A stretch of DNA of 64,000 bases from Kitasatospora sp. SolWspMP-SS2h (GTDB taxonomy: Bacteria; Actinomycetota; Actinomycetes; Streptomycetales; Streptomycetaceae). Every line of letters starts with the position of its first letter. Position 1 is the first letter of the stretch. The notes below the pieces were generated by a model. The model ran no database searches, had not been told where the DNA came from, and saw only the letters and a program-made list of their open reading frames with translations. Made by a program: the position numbers and the translations under genes. The stretch spans positions 124,001 through 188,000 of the forward strand of contig NZ_QLLT01000008.1 in NCBI RefSeq assembly GCF_003259315.1. Direction: 5' to 3'. Of the stretch, positions 28,791-36,557 are shown in pieces.

Positions 28791-28927
28791 CGCCCGGTGC
28801 CGCGGTGGTGCTTGCCGAACAGGGCCCACGCGGCGCCCGCGGCGAGGGCGGCCAGCAGGACCGGGACGGAGAGGTGGGTGATGGCCCAGGCGATCAGGGC
28901 CAGCGCGATCAGGGCGACGAGCAGCAT
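28775..28927 (-). CDS. Mini membrane protein
   Basis: A 50-residue protein: two short hydrophobic helices (LLVALIALALIAWAI, VPVLLAALAAGAAWALF) followed by a basic tail KHHRGTGRPTRR. GGAGG lies 8 bases before the ATG. It is divergent from the FabR-like TetR gene, and one of two matching operator-like sites lies 22 bases upstream of its start. This suggests it is a direct target of that regulator. Function unknown; a membrane-lipid link is inference. Confidence 0.7.
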   Translation of the reverse strand: MLLVALIALALIAWAITHLSVPVLLAALAAGAAWALFGKHHRGTGRPTRR

Positions 28928-28948
28928 GGCGGCACCTCCGCTTTCGGT

Positions 28949-28960
28949 GAACGAGTGTTC
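28949..28960. promoter_or_regulatory. TetR operator candidate, site 1
   Basis: GAACGAGTGTTC, with symmetric GAAC/GTTC ends. It shares the pattern RAACGASTGTTY with site 2 at 29005-29016, 45 bases away, in the divergent region of the mini membrane gene and the TetR gene. Confidence 0.55.
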
Positions 28961-29004
28961 GCTGATTGCCGTTCCGTACTCTACGGGGACTGGCCAAATT
29001 CGGC

Positions 29005-29016
29005 AAACGACTGTTT
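29005..29016. promoter_or_regulatory. TetR operator candidate, site 2
   Basis: AAACGACTGTTT, with symmetric AAAC/GTTT ends, 10 bases before the TetR start codon. It is the second copy of the RAACGASTGTTY pattern. Confidence 0.55.
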
Positions 29017-29026
29017 ACTGAACGCC

Positions 29027-29653
29027 GTGACGACGCACTCCGCCCCAGGTGTCCGCCAGGCCCGGAAGCAGGCCAGCCGCCGCGCCCTGCTGGACGCCGC
29101 CCTCGGCCTGCTGGCGGAGCAGAACCTGAGCGGCCTGGGGGTGCGCGAGGTGACCCGGGCCGCCGGCCTCTCGCCGGCCGGCTTCTACCGGCACTTCGCG
29201 GACCTCGCGGAGCTCGGCGTGGTGCTGGTGGAGGAGTCGCTGGCCAACCTGCACGGGATGATCCGGGCGGTGTTCGCGGGCCGCGGCGAGGCCGAGCTGC
29301 TGATCGACCGCTCGGTCGAGGTGATCGCCGCGCACGTGGCGGCGCACCCCGCGTACGTCCGGTTCCTGGCCCGCGAGCGGCACGGCGGTGTGAAGCCCGT
29401 GCGGGACGCCGTCGCGGCCGAACTGGACCGGTTCGCCGAGGAGTTGGCGGCCCTGCTGGCCGTCCAGCCGGACACCGCCGACTGGCCGGCGCGGGACCGC
29501 CGGATGCTGGCGGAGCTGTACGTGGACCGGATGGTCTCCACCGCGCTGGCCCTGGTCGAGGCGGGCCCGGCGGAGCGGGCGGCGATCGCGCGGACGGTGC
29601 GCACCCAGCTGCGGCTGATCAACCTGGGGAGCCGTCACTGGACGGCCGACTGA
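29027..29653 (+). CDS. TetR regulator, FabR-like
   Basis: A 208-residue regulator. The N-terminal helix-turn-helix is LSGLGVREVTRAAGLSPAGFYRHFADLAELGVVLVEE. This and the C-terminal TVRTQLRLINLGSRHW closely resemble E. coli FabR, a repressor of unsaturated fatty acid genes. The GTG at 29027 is chosen because the domain starts right after it; upstream codons would run through the two operator-like sites. It probably represses itself and the divergent mini membrane gene. Its stop codon lies in a perfect inverted repeat. No fatty acid gene is adjacent. Confidence 0.82.
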   Translation: MTTHSAPGVRQARKQASRRALLDAALGLLAEQNLSGLGVREVTRAAGLSPAGFYRHFADLAELGVVLVEESLANLHGMIRAVFAGRGEAELLIDRSVEVIAAHVAAHPAYVRFLARERHGGVKPVRDAVAAELDRFAEELAALLAVQPDTADWPARDRRMLAELYVDRMVSTALALVEAGPAERAAIARTVRTQLRLINLGSRHWTAD

Positions 29654-29663
29654 CGGTCCGTCA
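29651..29663. repeat. Inverted repeat at the TetR stop
   Basis: TGACGG-T-CCGTCA, 6-bp perfect arms, beginning with the TGA stop of the FabR-like gene. Too short for a confident terminator; it may be a protein site, as a similar repeat follows 16 bases later. Confidence 0.4.
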
Positions 29664-29678
29664 GGGACGGGTGCACTC

Positions 29679-29708
29679 TTGACACGGTGTCATGGGCGCG
29701 CCAATTTA
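29679..29708 (+). promoter_or_regulatory. Promoter of the serine protease gene, with overlapping palindrome
   Basis: TTGACA (29679-29684) is a perfect -35 box. The -10 is CAATTT or AATTTA at 17 or 18 bases. The palindrome TGACAC-G-GTGTCA (29680-29692) overlaps the -35 box, so a repressor bound there would block the polymerase. Confidence 0.5.
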
Positions 29709-29752
29709 GGGGAACCCCAGTGGTACCCCCACACCCCCTGAGAGGCACCCTC

Positions 29753-30571
29753 ATGAAGAAGCCGCTCACCGGCGCGCTCTGCGCGCTCGTGCTCGCCGGG
29801 GCCACCGCCCTGGTGAACGCCGCCCCCGCGTCCGCCGCCACCGTCAACTTCGCCGGGACGGTCGCGCTCAGCAACTGCTCCGGCTCGCTGGTGCGGATGC
29901 CCAACTCGGTGGACAGCGACCCCGGGCTGATCCTCACCAACGGGCACTGCCTGGAGAGCGGCATGCCCGCGGCCGGCCAGGTGATCACCAACCAGTCGTC
30001 CAGCCGCAGCTTCACCCTGCTCAGCTCCAGCGGCGGCAACCTCGGCACCGTCAAGGCCAACCGGGTCCTCTACTCGACGATGACCGACACCGACGTCACC
30101 CTCTACCGGCTGAGCAGCAGCTACGCCACGATCAGGAACACCTACGGGATATCCCCGCTGACCATGGCCACCGCCCACCCGGTGGCCGGCAGCGCGATCA
30201 AGGTGGTCTCCGGCTACTGGAAGAAGATCTACTCCTGCAACGTGGACGGCTTCGCGTACCGGCTCAAGGAGTCCAGCTGGACCTTCAAGGACTCGGTCCG
30301 CTACACCTCCGGCTGCAACATCATCGGCGGCACCTCCGGCTCGCCGGTGGTCGACGCCGGCAGCGGCCAGGTCGTCGCCGTGAACAACACGATCAACGAG
30401 GACGGCCAGCGCTGCACCCTGGACAACCCCTGCGAGGTCGACCAGAACGGCACCGTGACCATCCACCAGGGCATCGGCTATGCCCAGGAGACCTACACCA
30501 TCCCCAACTGCTTCGCCCCGGGCAACGTGCTCGACCTGACCCGGTCCGGCTGCGTGCTGCCCCGCCCGTAG
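29753..30571 (+). CDS. Secreted trypsin-like serine protease
   Basis: A 272-residue protein with signal peptide 1-28 (ending APASAA). The chymotrypsin-fold triad is visible: His in ILTNGHCLES, Asp in MTDTDVTLYRL, Ser in GGTSGSPVVDA. Three cysteine pairs are likely (YSCNVDG/SGCNI, RCTLDNPCEV, NCF/GCVL). It is shorter than alpha-lytic-type proteases and has no obvious pro-region. ATG 29753 follows a GAGAGG site. It probably degrades extracellular protein; the substrate is unknown. Confidence 0.88.
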   Translation: MKKPLTGALCALVLAGATALVNAAPASAATVNFAGTVALSNCSGSLVRMPNSVDSDPGLILTNGHCLESGMPAAGQVITNQSSSRSFTLLSSSGGNLGTVKANRVLYSTMTDTDVTLYRLSSSYATIRNTYGISPLTMATAHPVAGSAIKVVSGYWKKIYSCNVDGFAYRLKESSWTFKDSVRYTSGCNIIGGTSGSPVVDAGSGQVVAVNNTINEDGQRCTLDNPCEVDQNGTVTIHQGIGYAQETYTIPNCFAPGNVLDLTRSGCVLPRP

Positions 30572-30674
30572 GCTCCGCAGCCGCACCCCGCCCGCAGCCA
30601 CCCGCGCTCCCCTCCGCGGGTGGCTGCGCGCGTCCGGCGTGACAGCAGCGCAAAGCCCCGACCGGGTCCTTCCG

Positions 30675-30697
30675 TGAAGCAGTGAATCAGTGCTTCA
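30675..30697. promoter_or_regulatory. TetR operator candidate before the tetR-aidB operon
   Basis: TGAAGCA and TGCTTCA (7-bp perfect arms, 9-base spacer GTGAATCAG, itself nearly symmetric) end 9 bases before the TetR start codon. The position suggests autorepression. Confidence 0.6.
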
Positions 30698-30706
30698 ATC
30701 CTTTCC

Positions 30707-31303
30707 ATGGCCTACCGACGCACCGCCGCCGTCCAGGCCCGGCTGGACGACCGCCGCGAGACCGTCCTGCGGGCCGCCACCGCCCTGCTCGCCGAACGCG
30801 GCTACGCCGGCTGCTCGGTGTCCGCCGTCGCCGAACGCGCCGGCATCGCCACCGGCAGCGTCTACCGGCACTTCGACGGCAAGGCCGACCTCGCCGTCAC
30901 CCTGTTCCGCACCGTCTGCGGACGCGAGATCACCGCCGTCACCGAGGCCGCCGAACGCGCCGCCGACCCGCTCGACGGCATCGCCGCCCTGGTCGCCACC
31001 TTCGCGGCCCGCGCCCTCCAGGCCCCCCGCCTCGCCTACGCGCTGCTCGCCGAACCCGCCGACCAGGACGTCGAGGCCGAACGCCTGGTCTTCCGCCGCG
31101 CCTTCCGCGACCTGATCGCCACCCGCATCGACCGGGCCGCCGCGCTCGGCCGGCTCCCCGCCCAGAACGCCGAACTGACCGCCGCCGCGATCGTCGGCGC
31201 GGTCGCCGAAGCCCTGGTCGGACCGCTCACCGACGGCCGCCCGCCCGGGACCGTCCTGCCCGAGCTCGTCACCTTCACCCTGCGCGCCCTCGGAGGCCAC
31301 TGA
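30707..31303 (+). CDS. TetR regulator in front of the AidB-like gene
   Basis: A 198-residue TetR protein with helix-turn-helix SVSAVAERAGIATGSVYRHF. Its TGA overlaps the ATG of the AidB-like gene (TGATG), so the two are translationally coupled. There is no recognisable ribosome site before its ATG, and the operator-like palindrome is almost adjacent, so the mRNA may be leaderless. It likely controls its own operon in response to an acyl-CoA or hydrophobic ligand; this is inference. Confidence 0.87.
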   Translation: MAYRRTAAVQARLDDRRETVLRAATALLAERGYAGCSVSAVAERAGIATGSVYRHFDGKADLAVTLFRTVCGREITAVTEAAERAADPLDGIAALVATFAARALQAPRLAYALLAEPADQDVEAERLVFRRAFRDLIATRIDRAAALGRLPAQNAELTAAAIVGAVAEALVGPLTDGRPPGTVLPELVTFTLRALGGH

Positions 31304-32934
31304 TGGCAACCACCCACGAGGTCACCAACCAGGTGCCCGCCCCGTACGGCCACGACGTCGCCGCCGACCCCACCCTGCTGGACGCCCTGCACCGGGCCGG
31401 CGCCGACTGGGCCGTCGAGGAACTGCACGCCCTCGGCCGCCTGGCCGGCACCGAACAGGCCGCCGACTGGGCCCGCCTGGCCAACGACAACCCGCCCGTC
31501 CTGCACACCCACGACCGCTACGGCCACCGCATCGACGAGGTCGAGTTCCACCCGTACTGGCACGAGCTGATGCGCACCGCGGTCGAACACGGCCTGCACG
31601 CCGCCCCCTGGCGCGACGACCGCCCCGGCGCGCACACCGCCCGCGCCGCCAAGTTCCACGTCTGGGGCCAGGTCGAGGCCGGACACACCTGCCCGGTCTC
31701 GATGACCTACGCCGCCGTCCCCGCCCTGCGCACCACCCCCGCGCTCGCCGACGTCTACGAACCGCTGCTCACCGCCCGCGAGTACGACTTCGGCCTGCGC
31801 GCACCGCACGGCAAGCGCGGACTGATCGCCGGCATGTCGATGACCGAGAAGCAGGGCGGCTCCGACGTCCGCACCAACACCACCCGCGCCGTCCCCGCGG
31901 GCGACGGCACCCACCGCCTCACCGGCCACAAGTGGTTCACCTCCGCCCCGATGTCGGACGTCTTCCTCACCCTCGCCCAGGCCCCCGGCGGCCTCTCCTG
32001 CTTCCTGCTGCCCCGCGTCCTGCCCGACGGCACCCGCAACGCGCTGCGCCTGCAACGCCTCAAGGACAAGCTCGGCAACAAGTCCAACGCCTCCGCGGAG
32101 GTCGAGTACGAGGACGCGGTGGGCTGGCTGGTCGGCGAGGAGGGCCGCGGCGTGCGCACCATCATCGAGATGGTCAATATGACCCGCCTCGACTGCACCA
32201 CCGGCGCCGCCTCCGCGATGCGCCACGGCGCCCTGCGCGCCCTGCACCACGCCGGCCACCGGCGGGCCTTCGGCAAGGACCTGGTCGACCAGCCGCTGAT
32301 GCGCAACGTCCTCGCCGACCTGGTCGTCGAGTCCGAGGCCGCCACGGCGATCGCCATGCGGCTGGCCGAGGCCACCGACCGGGCGCTGGCCGGGGACGAG
32401 CAGGAGGCGCGCTTCCGGCGGCTCGGCCTGGCCGTCGCCAAGTACTGGGTCTGCAAGCGCGGCCCCGGCCACGCCGCCGAAGCGCTCGAATGCCTGGGCG
32501 GCAACGGCTACGTCGAGGAGTCCGGCATGCCCCGGCTCTACCGGGAGGCCCCGCTGGTCTCCATCTGGGAGGGCTCCGGCAACGTCGCCGCGCTCGACGC
32601 GCTGCGCGCGATGGCCCGCCAACCGGAGAGCCTGGCCGCCGTGTTCGCCGAACTCGACACCGCGAGCGGGCTCGACGCCCACTACGACGGCGCCCTCGCC
32701 GCCCTGCGCAAGGACCTCGCCGACCCCGAGCACCTGGAGTACCGCACCCGCCACCTGGTCGAACGGCTCGCCCTCGCCCTCCAGGCGTCCCTCCTGCTGC
32801 GCCACGGCCACCCCGCCGTCGCCGAGGCCTTCACCGCCACCCGCCTCGGCGGGCGCTCCGGCCTCGCCTACGGCACCCTGCCGACCGGCCTGGACACCAC
32901 CGCGATCCTCGGCCGCGTCCCCGACCTGCCCTGA
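31303..32934 (+). CDS. AidB-like acyl-CoA dehydrogenase
   Basis: A 543-residue FAD protein of the acyl-CoA dehydrogenase fold. Segments MSMTEKQGGSDVRTNTT, KWFTSAPMSDVFL and ECLGGNGYVEESGMPRLYREAP match the AidB group, which E. coli induces during alkylation stress. It has the extra C-terminal helical region of AidB (about residues 440-543). Substrate and true function of AidB proteins remain uncertain. GGAGG precedes the ATG. A shared hairpin ends this gene and the convergent kinase gene. Confidence 0.9.
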   Translation: MATTHEVTNQVPAPYGHDVAADPTLLDALHRAGADWAVEELHALGRLAGTEQAADWARLANDNPPVLHTHDRYGHRIDEVEFHPYWHELMRTAVEHGLHAAPWRDDRPGAHTARAAKFHVWGQVEAGHTCPVSMTYAAVPALRTTPALADVYEPLLTAREYDFGLRAPHGKRGLIAGMSMTEKQGGSDVRTNTTRAVPAGDGTHRLTGHKWFTSAPMSDVFLTLAQAPGGLSCFLLPRVLPDGTRNALRLQRLKDKLGNKSNASAEVEYEDAVGWLVGEEGRGVRTIIEMVNMTRLDCTTGAASAMRHGALRALHHAGHRRAFGKDLVDQPLMRNVLADLVVESEAATAIAMRLAEATDRALAGDEQEARFRRLGLAVAKYWVCKRGPGHAAEALECLGGNGYVEESGMPRLYREAPLVSIWEGSGNVAALDALRAMARQPESLAAVFAELDTASGLDAHYDGALAALRKDLADPEHLEYRTRHLVERLALALQASLLLRHGHPAVAEAFTATRLGGRSGLAYGTLPTGLDTTAILGRVPDLP

Positions 32935-32967
32935 CCGGCCGACGGCCCGGTCGGACGGCCGGTCAGG
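32930..32967. terminator. Bidirectional terminator overlapping two stop codons
   Basis: CCTGACCGGCCG (32930-32941) pairs perfectly with CGGCCGGTCAGG (32956-32967). Each arm contains the TGA of one of the two convergent genes (aidB-like at 32932, kinase at 32965), so both coding regions end inside the hairpin. Confidence 0.8.
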
Positions 32968-34177
32968 AACCCGGCCCGGGCAGCACCAAGCGGGCCAGCG
33001 CGCCCCCGTCGGGGTGGTTGGCCAGCCGCAGCCGGGCACCGATCGCCTCGGCGTGGCCCTGGGCGATGGTGAGGCCCAGGCCGTGGCCGCCGCCGCGCTC
33101 GCGGGCCCCGGTGCGGAAGCGGCGCGGCCCCTCGCGCAGCACCTCCTCCGGGTAGCCGGGACCGTGGTCGCGGACGGTCACGACACCGCCCTCCACGGTG
33201 ACCAGGACCGGGGCGCGGCCGTGCCGGTGGGCATTGGCCAGCAGGTTGGCGAGGACCCGGTCGAGGCGGCGCGGATCGGTGCTGACCACCGCGTCGCCGG
33301 CGATCCGCAGCTCGGCCCCGGTGCCGGCGGCGGCCACCACCCGGGCCAGCAGCGGCCCGAGCGGCAGGTCGGCCAGCTCCGGGGCGTCGGCCCCGGAGTC
33401 CAGCCGGGAGACCTCCAGCAGGTCCTCGGTCAGGTCGCGCAGCGCCCGCACCCGGTCGCGGACCAGCTCGGTCGGCCGGCCCGGCGGCAGCAGCTCGGAC
33501 GCGGTCAGCAGGCCGGTCAGCGGGGTGCGCAGCTCGTGCGCCACGTCGGCGGTGAAGCGCTGCTCGCCGGCCAGCCGGCTGCGCAGCGCGGCGGACATCG
33601 AGTCGACCGCGGCGGCCAGGTCGGCCACCTCGTCGCGGGGCCGGCCGAGCGGCCCGATCCGGGCGTCCGGGTCGCCCCCGGCGATGGTGCGGGCGGTGCG
33701 GGCGGCGGTGCGCAGCCGGCTGCTGATCCGGTCGGCGGCCAGCACCCCGGCGAGCACGGTGACCAGCACGGACAGCGCGGCGCCGACCGCCACGGCGCGG
33801 TCCAGGTCGGCGATCGCCCGGGCGTCCCCGGCGTAGTCCATCCGCACCGACAGCACCCGCCCGTCGGCGCCGGCGGCGGCCCACATCGCCGGGCCGTTCG
33901 GGCCGGGGCCGAGCGCCGAGCCCCGCCGGCCGCGCTCGGCGAGCCGGCGCAGGTCCGCGGGCAGCGCCGGGTCGTCGGCGGCGGCGTGCCAGCCCGCGAC
34001 CAGCTCGCCGGTCGCGTCGTAGCCGGTGAGCACCGAGTCGAGCGCGGTCAGCGCGGACGTGCGGGCCTGCTCGGTGTGCTGGCGCACCGACGCCTGGTGG
34101 ACCAGGACCCCCACCGCGAGCGCGACCAGGCAGGAGACCAGCGCGATCACGGCGGCGATCTGCCGCCGCAGCGTCAC
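32963..34177 (-). CDS. CseC-like sensor histidine kinase
   Basis: A 404-residue inner-membrane kinase. TM1 is at about 8-28, a small sensor domain at 29-125, TM2 at about 128-148, then HAMP. The H-box is FTADVAHELRTPLTG with phospho-acceptor His214; the ATP site has NLLANAHRHG, DHGPGYP and GGGHGLGLTIAQGHAEA. The start GTG overlaps the regulator stop (GTGA). With the CseB-like regulator and a lipoprotein upstream, it resembles the envelope-stress system CseABC, although the sensor half is shorter than in classical CseC. Confidence 0.88.
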   Translation of the reverse strand: MTLRRQIAAVIALVSCLVALAVGVLVHQASVRQHTEQARTSALTALDSVLTGYDATGELVAGWHAAADDPALPADLRRLAERGRRGSALGPGPNGPAMWAAAGADGRVLSVRMDYAGDARAIADLDRAVAVGAALSVLVTVLAGVLAADRISSRLRTAARTARTIAGGDPDARIGPLGRPRDEVADLAAAVDSMSAALRSRLAGEQRFTADVAHELRTPLTGLLTASELLPPGRPTELVRDRVRALRDLTEDLLEVSRLDSGADAPELADLPLGPLLARVVAAAGTGAELRIAGDAVVSTDPRRLDRVLANLLANAHRHGRAPVLVTVEGGVVTVRDHGPGYPEEVLREGPRRFRTGARERGGGHGLGLTIAQGHAEAIGARLRLANHPDGGALARLVLPGPGS

Positions 34178-34902
34178 GGCGTCCGCCGCAGCTTGTAGCC
34201 GAAGCCCCGGACGGTCTCGATCCGGGCGGCGCCGATCTTCGCCCGCAGCCGCTGGACGTGCACGTCGACCACCCGGCTGTCGGCGCCCCAGGAGTAGTCC
34301 CAGACCCGCTCCAGCAGGGTCTGGCGCTCCATCACCACGCCCGGCGCGGCGGTGAACTCCAGCAGCAGCCGCAGCTCGGTCGGGGTGAGCGGCACCGGGC
34401 GCCCGGCCACCTTGACCTCCATCGCGCCGGTGTCCACCTCCAGGTCGTCGATCACCCGCACCGGGTGCGCCGGTCCGGCGGCGGTGGCGGCGGGGGCGGC
34501 GCCGGGGGCGACCGGGTCGAAGGAGGTGCGCCGCAGCACGCTGCGGATCCGGGCGACCAGGACGGCGGTCTCGAACGGCTTGACCACGTAGTCGTCGGCG
34601 CCCGCCTCCAGGCCGGAGATCACGTCGATCGGCTCGGTGCGGGCCGACATCATCAGGATCGGCAGCCGGCTCTCCTCGCGGACCCGCCGGCACAGCCCGA
34701 CCCCGTCCAGCAGCGGCAGCATCACGTCGAGCAGCAGCAGGTCCGGCGGGTCGGCCCGGAAGCGCTCCAGGCCCTCCAGGCCGTCGGCCGCGGTGACCAC
34801 CGGGAAGCCGTAGCGCTCCAGGGCGAGTTGGGTGGTCTCGCGGATCACCTCGTCGTCCTCGACCAGCAGGATGCGCGGGGCGCCGGGCACGGGAGGGGTC
34901 AT
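34174..34902 (-). CDS. CseB-like response regulator
   Basis: A 242-residue OmpR/PhoB-type regulator. Receiver: acidic pair VEDDEVI, phospho-acceptor Asp59 in LLLLDVMLP, Lys in VVKPFE. The C-terminal winged helix has LTPTELRLLLEF and VDVHVQRLRAKIG. The sequence is very close to what I know of Streptomyces CseB (ETTQLALER, GLEAGADDYV, IETVRGFGYKL). The ATG overlaps the lipoprotein stop (ATGA) and its own stop overlaps the kinase start. No sigE-like gene lies upstream; a terminator does. Confidence 0.88.
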   Translation of the reverse strand: MTPPVPGAPRILLVEDDEVIRETTQLALERYGFPVVTAADGLEGLERFRADPPDLLLLDVMLPLLDGVGLCRRVREESRLPILMMSARTEPIDVISGLEAGADDYVVKPFETAVLVARIRSVLRRTSFDPVAPGAAPAATAAGPAHPVRVIDDLEVDTGAMEVKVAGRPVPLTPTELRLLLEFTAAPGVVMERQTLLERVWDYSWGADSRVVDVHVQRLRAKIGAARIETVRGFGYKLRRTP

Positions 34903-35756
34903 CGGGTCCTCGTCGGGGCGGGTCGGGCGGTGTCGCGGGCCGGGCCGTCCGGCACCGGGGTGGCCCGGGCCGGGCCGTCCTGCGGGGGGACGGCGGTCCG
35001 GCCGGCGGCCGGGGCGGGGCCCGCGGAGGGGACGGGCGTCGGCGCCGGGGTCGGGGCGAGCACCACCAGCGGCCCGCAGGCGTCCGCCAGCAGGCAGCCG
35101 GAGACGTCCGCGCCCGGCCCGAGGACCTTGATCCGCCGGTCGACGAGGACCATCCGGTCGGTGTTCCAGCGGTAGGTGCTGCTGGTCTCGGCGAACGGGC
35201 CGGTGGGCTCGTGCACCACCAGGTCCGCGCCGACCGTCTCGGCGGTGAAGTCCGGCGCGGCCGGCACGGCCAGCACCGGCAGCACCTCGCGGCCGCGCAG
35301 CGCGTAGACGTGGAGCACGGCCCGCGGGGAGTCGGGGCCCGCGTCGAACAGCACGGCGGTCAGCAGCTCGGGGCGGCCGTCTCCGTCGAGGTCGCGGTAC
35401 TGGGCGGGGCGGACCGCGCAGTGCGCGCACCCGGCGGCCAGGGCGGTCCGCTCCGGCGGGCCGAGGGCCGGGTCCGCGGCGAGCGGGGTGCGGGCGTCGG
35501 TCCCGGTGAGCGCGTCGAGCGCCAGCCCGGGCAGCGGGGCGGGCTTCTGCTGCTCCACCGCGGCGGGCCGGGCGGGCGCCGGGCCCGCCGCGGCGTCCGG
35601 CCACAGCGGCTGCGGGCTCGGGTGGGCCCGGACCGGCCGGGCCGCCCCGGCGTCCTCCAGCGCGCCGGGCGCCCGGCAGCCGGTGGCCGCGACGACGGCC
35701 AGCAGGACGAGCAGCAGGCACCTGGACAGGCCGGTGCCGGGGGGCCGGGTCCTCAC
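34899..35756 (-). CDS. Lipoprotein, first gene of the Cse-like operon
   Basis: A 285-residue lipoprotein: signal LLLVLLAVVAATGC with lipobox Cys near residue 25. The middle has YRDLDGDGRPELLTAVLF, an FG-GAP/EF-like repeat, and four cysteines. The last 50 residues are Pro/Ala-rich. It holds the position of CseA, the lipoprotein that tunes the CseC kinase. GTG 35756 is chosen because it directly precedes the positively charged signal start; AAAGG lies 11 bases away, so the start is moderately certain. Confidence 0.75.
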   Translation of the reverse strand: MRTRPPGTGLSRCLLLVLLAVVAATGCRAPGALEDAGAARPVRAHPSPQPLWPDAAAGPAPARPAAVEQQKPAPLPGLALDALTGTDARTPLAADPALGPPERTALAAGCAHCAVRPAQYRDLDGDGRPELLTAVLFDAGPDSPRAVLHVYALRGREVLPVLAVPAAPDFTAETVGADLVVHEPTGPFAETSSTYRWNTDRMVLVDRRIKVLGPGADVSGCLLADACGPLVVLAPTPAPTPVPSAGPAPAAGRTAVPPQDGPARATPVPDGPARDTARPAPTRTR

Positions 35757-35806
35757 GTCGAACGGCGCCTTTCGGGGGTCGGGCGGGGAGCTGCCAGTCT
35801 GCACCA

Positions 35807-35849
35807 CCGGAGCGGGCCGCCCCCCGGCCCGGGGGGCGGCCCGCTCCGG
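35807..35849. terminator. Strong hairpin terminator after the sortase gene
   Basis: A 19-bp perfect stem (35807-35825 with 35831-35849) and a 5-base loop, 30 bases past the sortase stop. It separates the sortase operon from the Cse-like operon on the same strand. Confidence 0.9.
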
Positions 35850-35879
35850 CGGGCGGTCACGGCGACACCACGGTCACGG

Positions 35880-36557
35880 TCACGGGGACGGCGGCAGCGG
35901 GTCGGCGAAGACCACGATGTTGTCGGAGTAGTGGCCGTTGCCGCCGAGCGTGCCGCCGCAGGTGACCAGCCGCAGCTGCGGGCCCGGGGCGTCGCCGTAG
36001 ACCAGCGCGGTCGGGAACGCGTCCTTGGGGTACTGGTGCAGCTCGCGCACCCGGTAGGAGAGCGTGCTCCCGTCCGCCCGCCGGACGTCGACCCGGTCGC
36101 CCGGACGCAGCCCCGGCAGGCCGTGGAACACCGCCGGGCCCCTGTGGGTGTCGTAGTGCCCGAGCAGCACGGTCGGCTCGTCCGGTCCGGGCGCCGGGCC
36201 GCTGCGGTACCAGTCGACCTGTCCCGGCCGGTCCAGCGGCGGCACCTGCACGGCGCCGTCCGGATCGAGTCCGACCCCCTCCACCGGCGCGTCCACCCCG
36301 ATCCGGGGCACCAGCACCCGCACCGGCGGCGAGAACGCGGCCCGGACCGGCGCGGCGGCCGTGGCCGCCGCGGACGGCGGCGCGGTGGCGGCGGCCGTCC
36401 CGGCCGGGCCGTCCACGGCGATCCGCACCGGCGCGGGGTCGGCCGCGCGGGCGGCCACCAGCGTCGCCCCGCCGCCGATCAGCAGCCCGACCGCCAGGGC
36501 CGGCGCCCACCAGTGGCGCCGGCCCCGGCGGTCCTCGTCAGACCCGGGCGCCGGCAC
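35880..36557 (-). CDS. Class E/F sortase
   Basis: A 225-residue membrane-anchored transpeptidase. One TM helix near the N-terminus (WWAPALAVGLLIGGGATLVA), a Pro/Ala linker, then the sortase barrel: IGVDAPVEGVGL, catalytic His in VLLGHYDTHRG, and catalytic Cys in LRLVTCGG. The GHYSDNIVVFA end replaces the usual Arg-containing strand seen in many sortases, so the assisting Arg is uncertain. Start GTG 36557 overlaps the upstream substrate gene by 20 bases; no clear ribosome site, so coupling is likely. It should attach surface proteins to peptidoglycan. Confidence 0.85.
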   Translation of the reverse strand: MPAPGSDEDRRGRRHWWAPALAVGLLIGGGATLVAARAADPAPVRIAVDGPAGTAAATAPPSAAATAAAPVRAAFSPPVRVLVPRIGVDAPVEGVGLDPDGAVQVPPLDRPGQVDWYRSGPAPGPDEPTVLLGHYDTHRGPAVFHGLPGLRPGDRVDVRRADGSTLSYRVRELHQYPKDAFPTALVYGDAPGPQLRLVTCGGTLGGNGHYSDNIVVFADPLPPSP

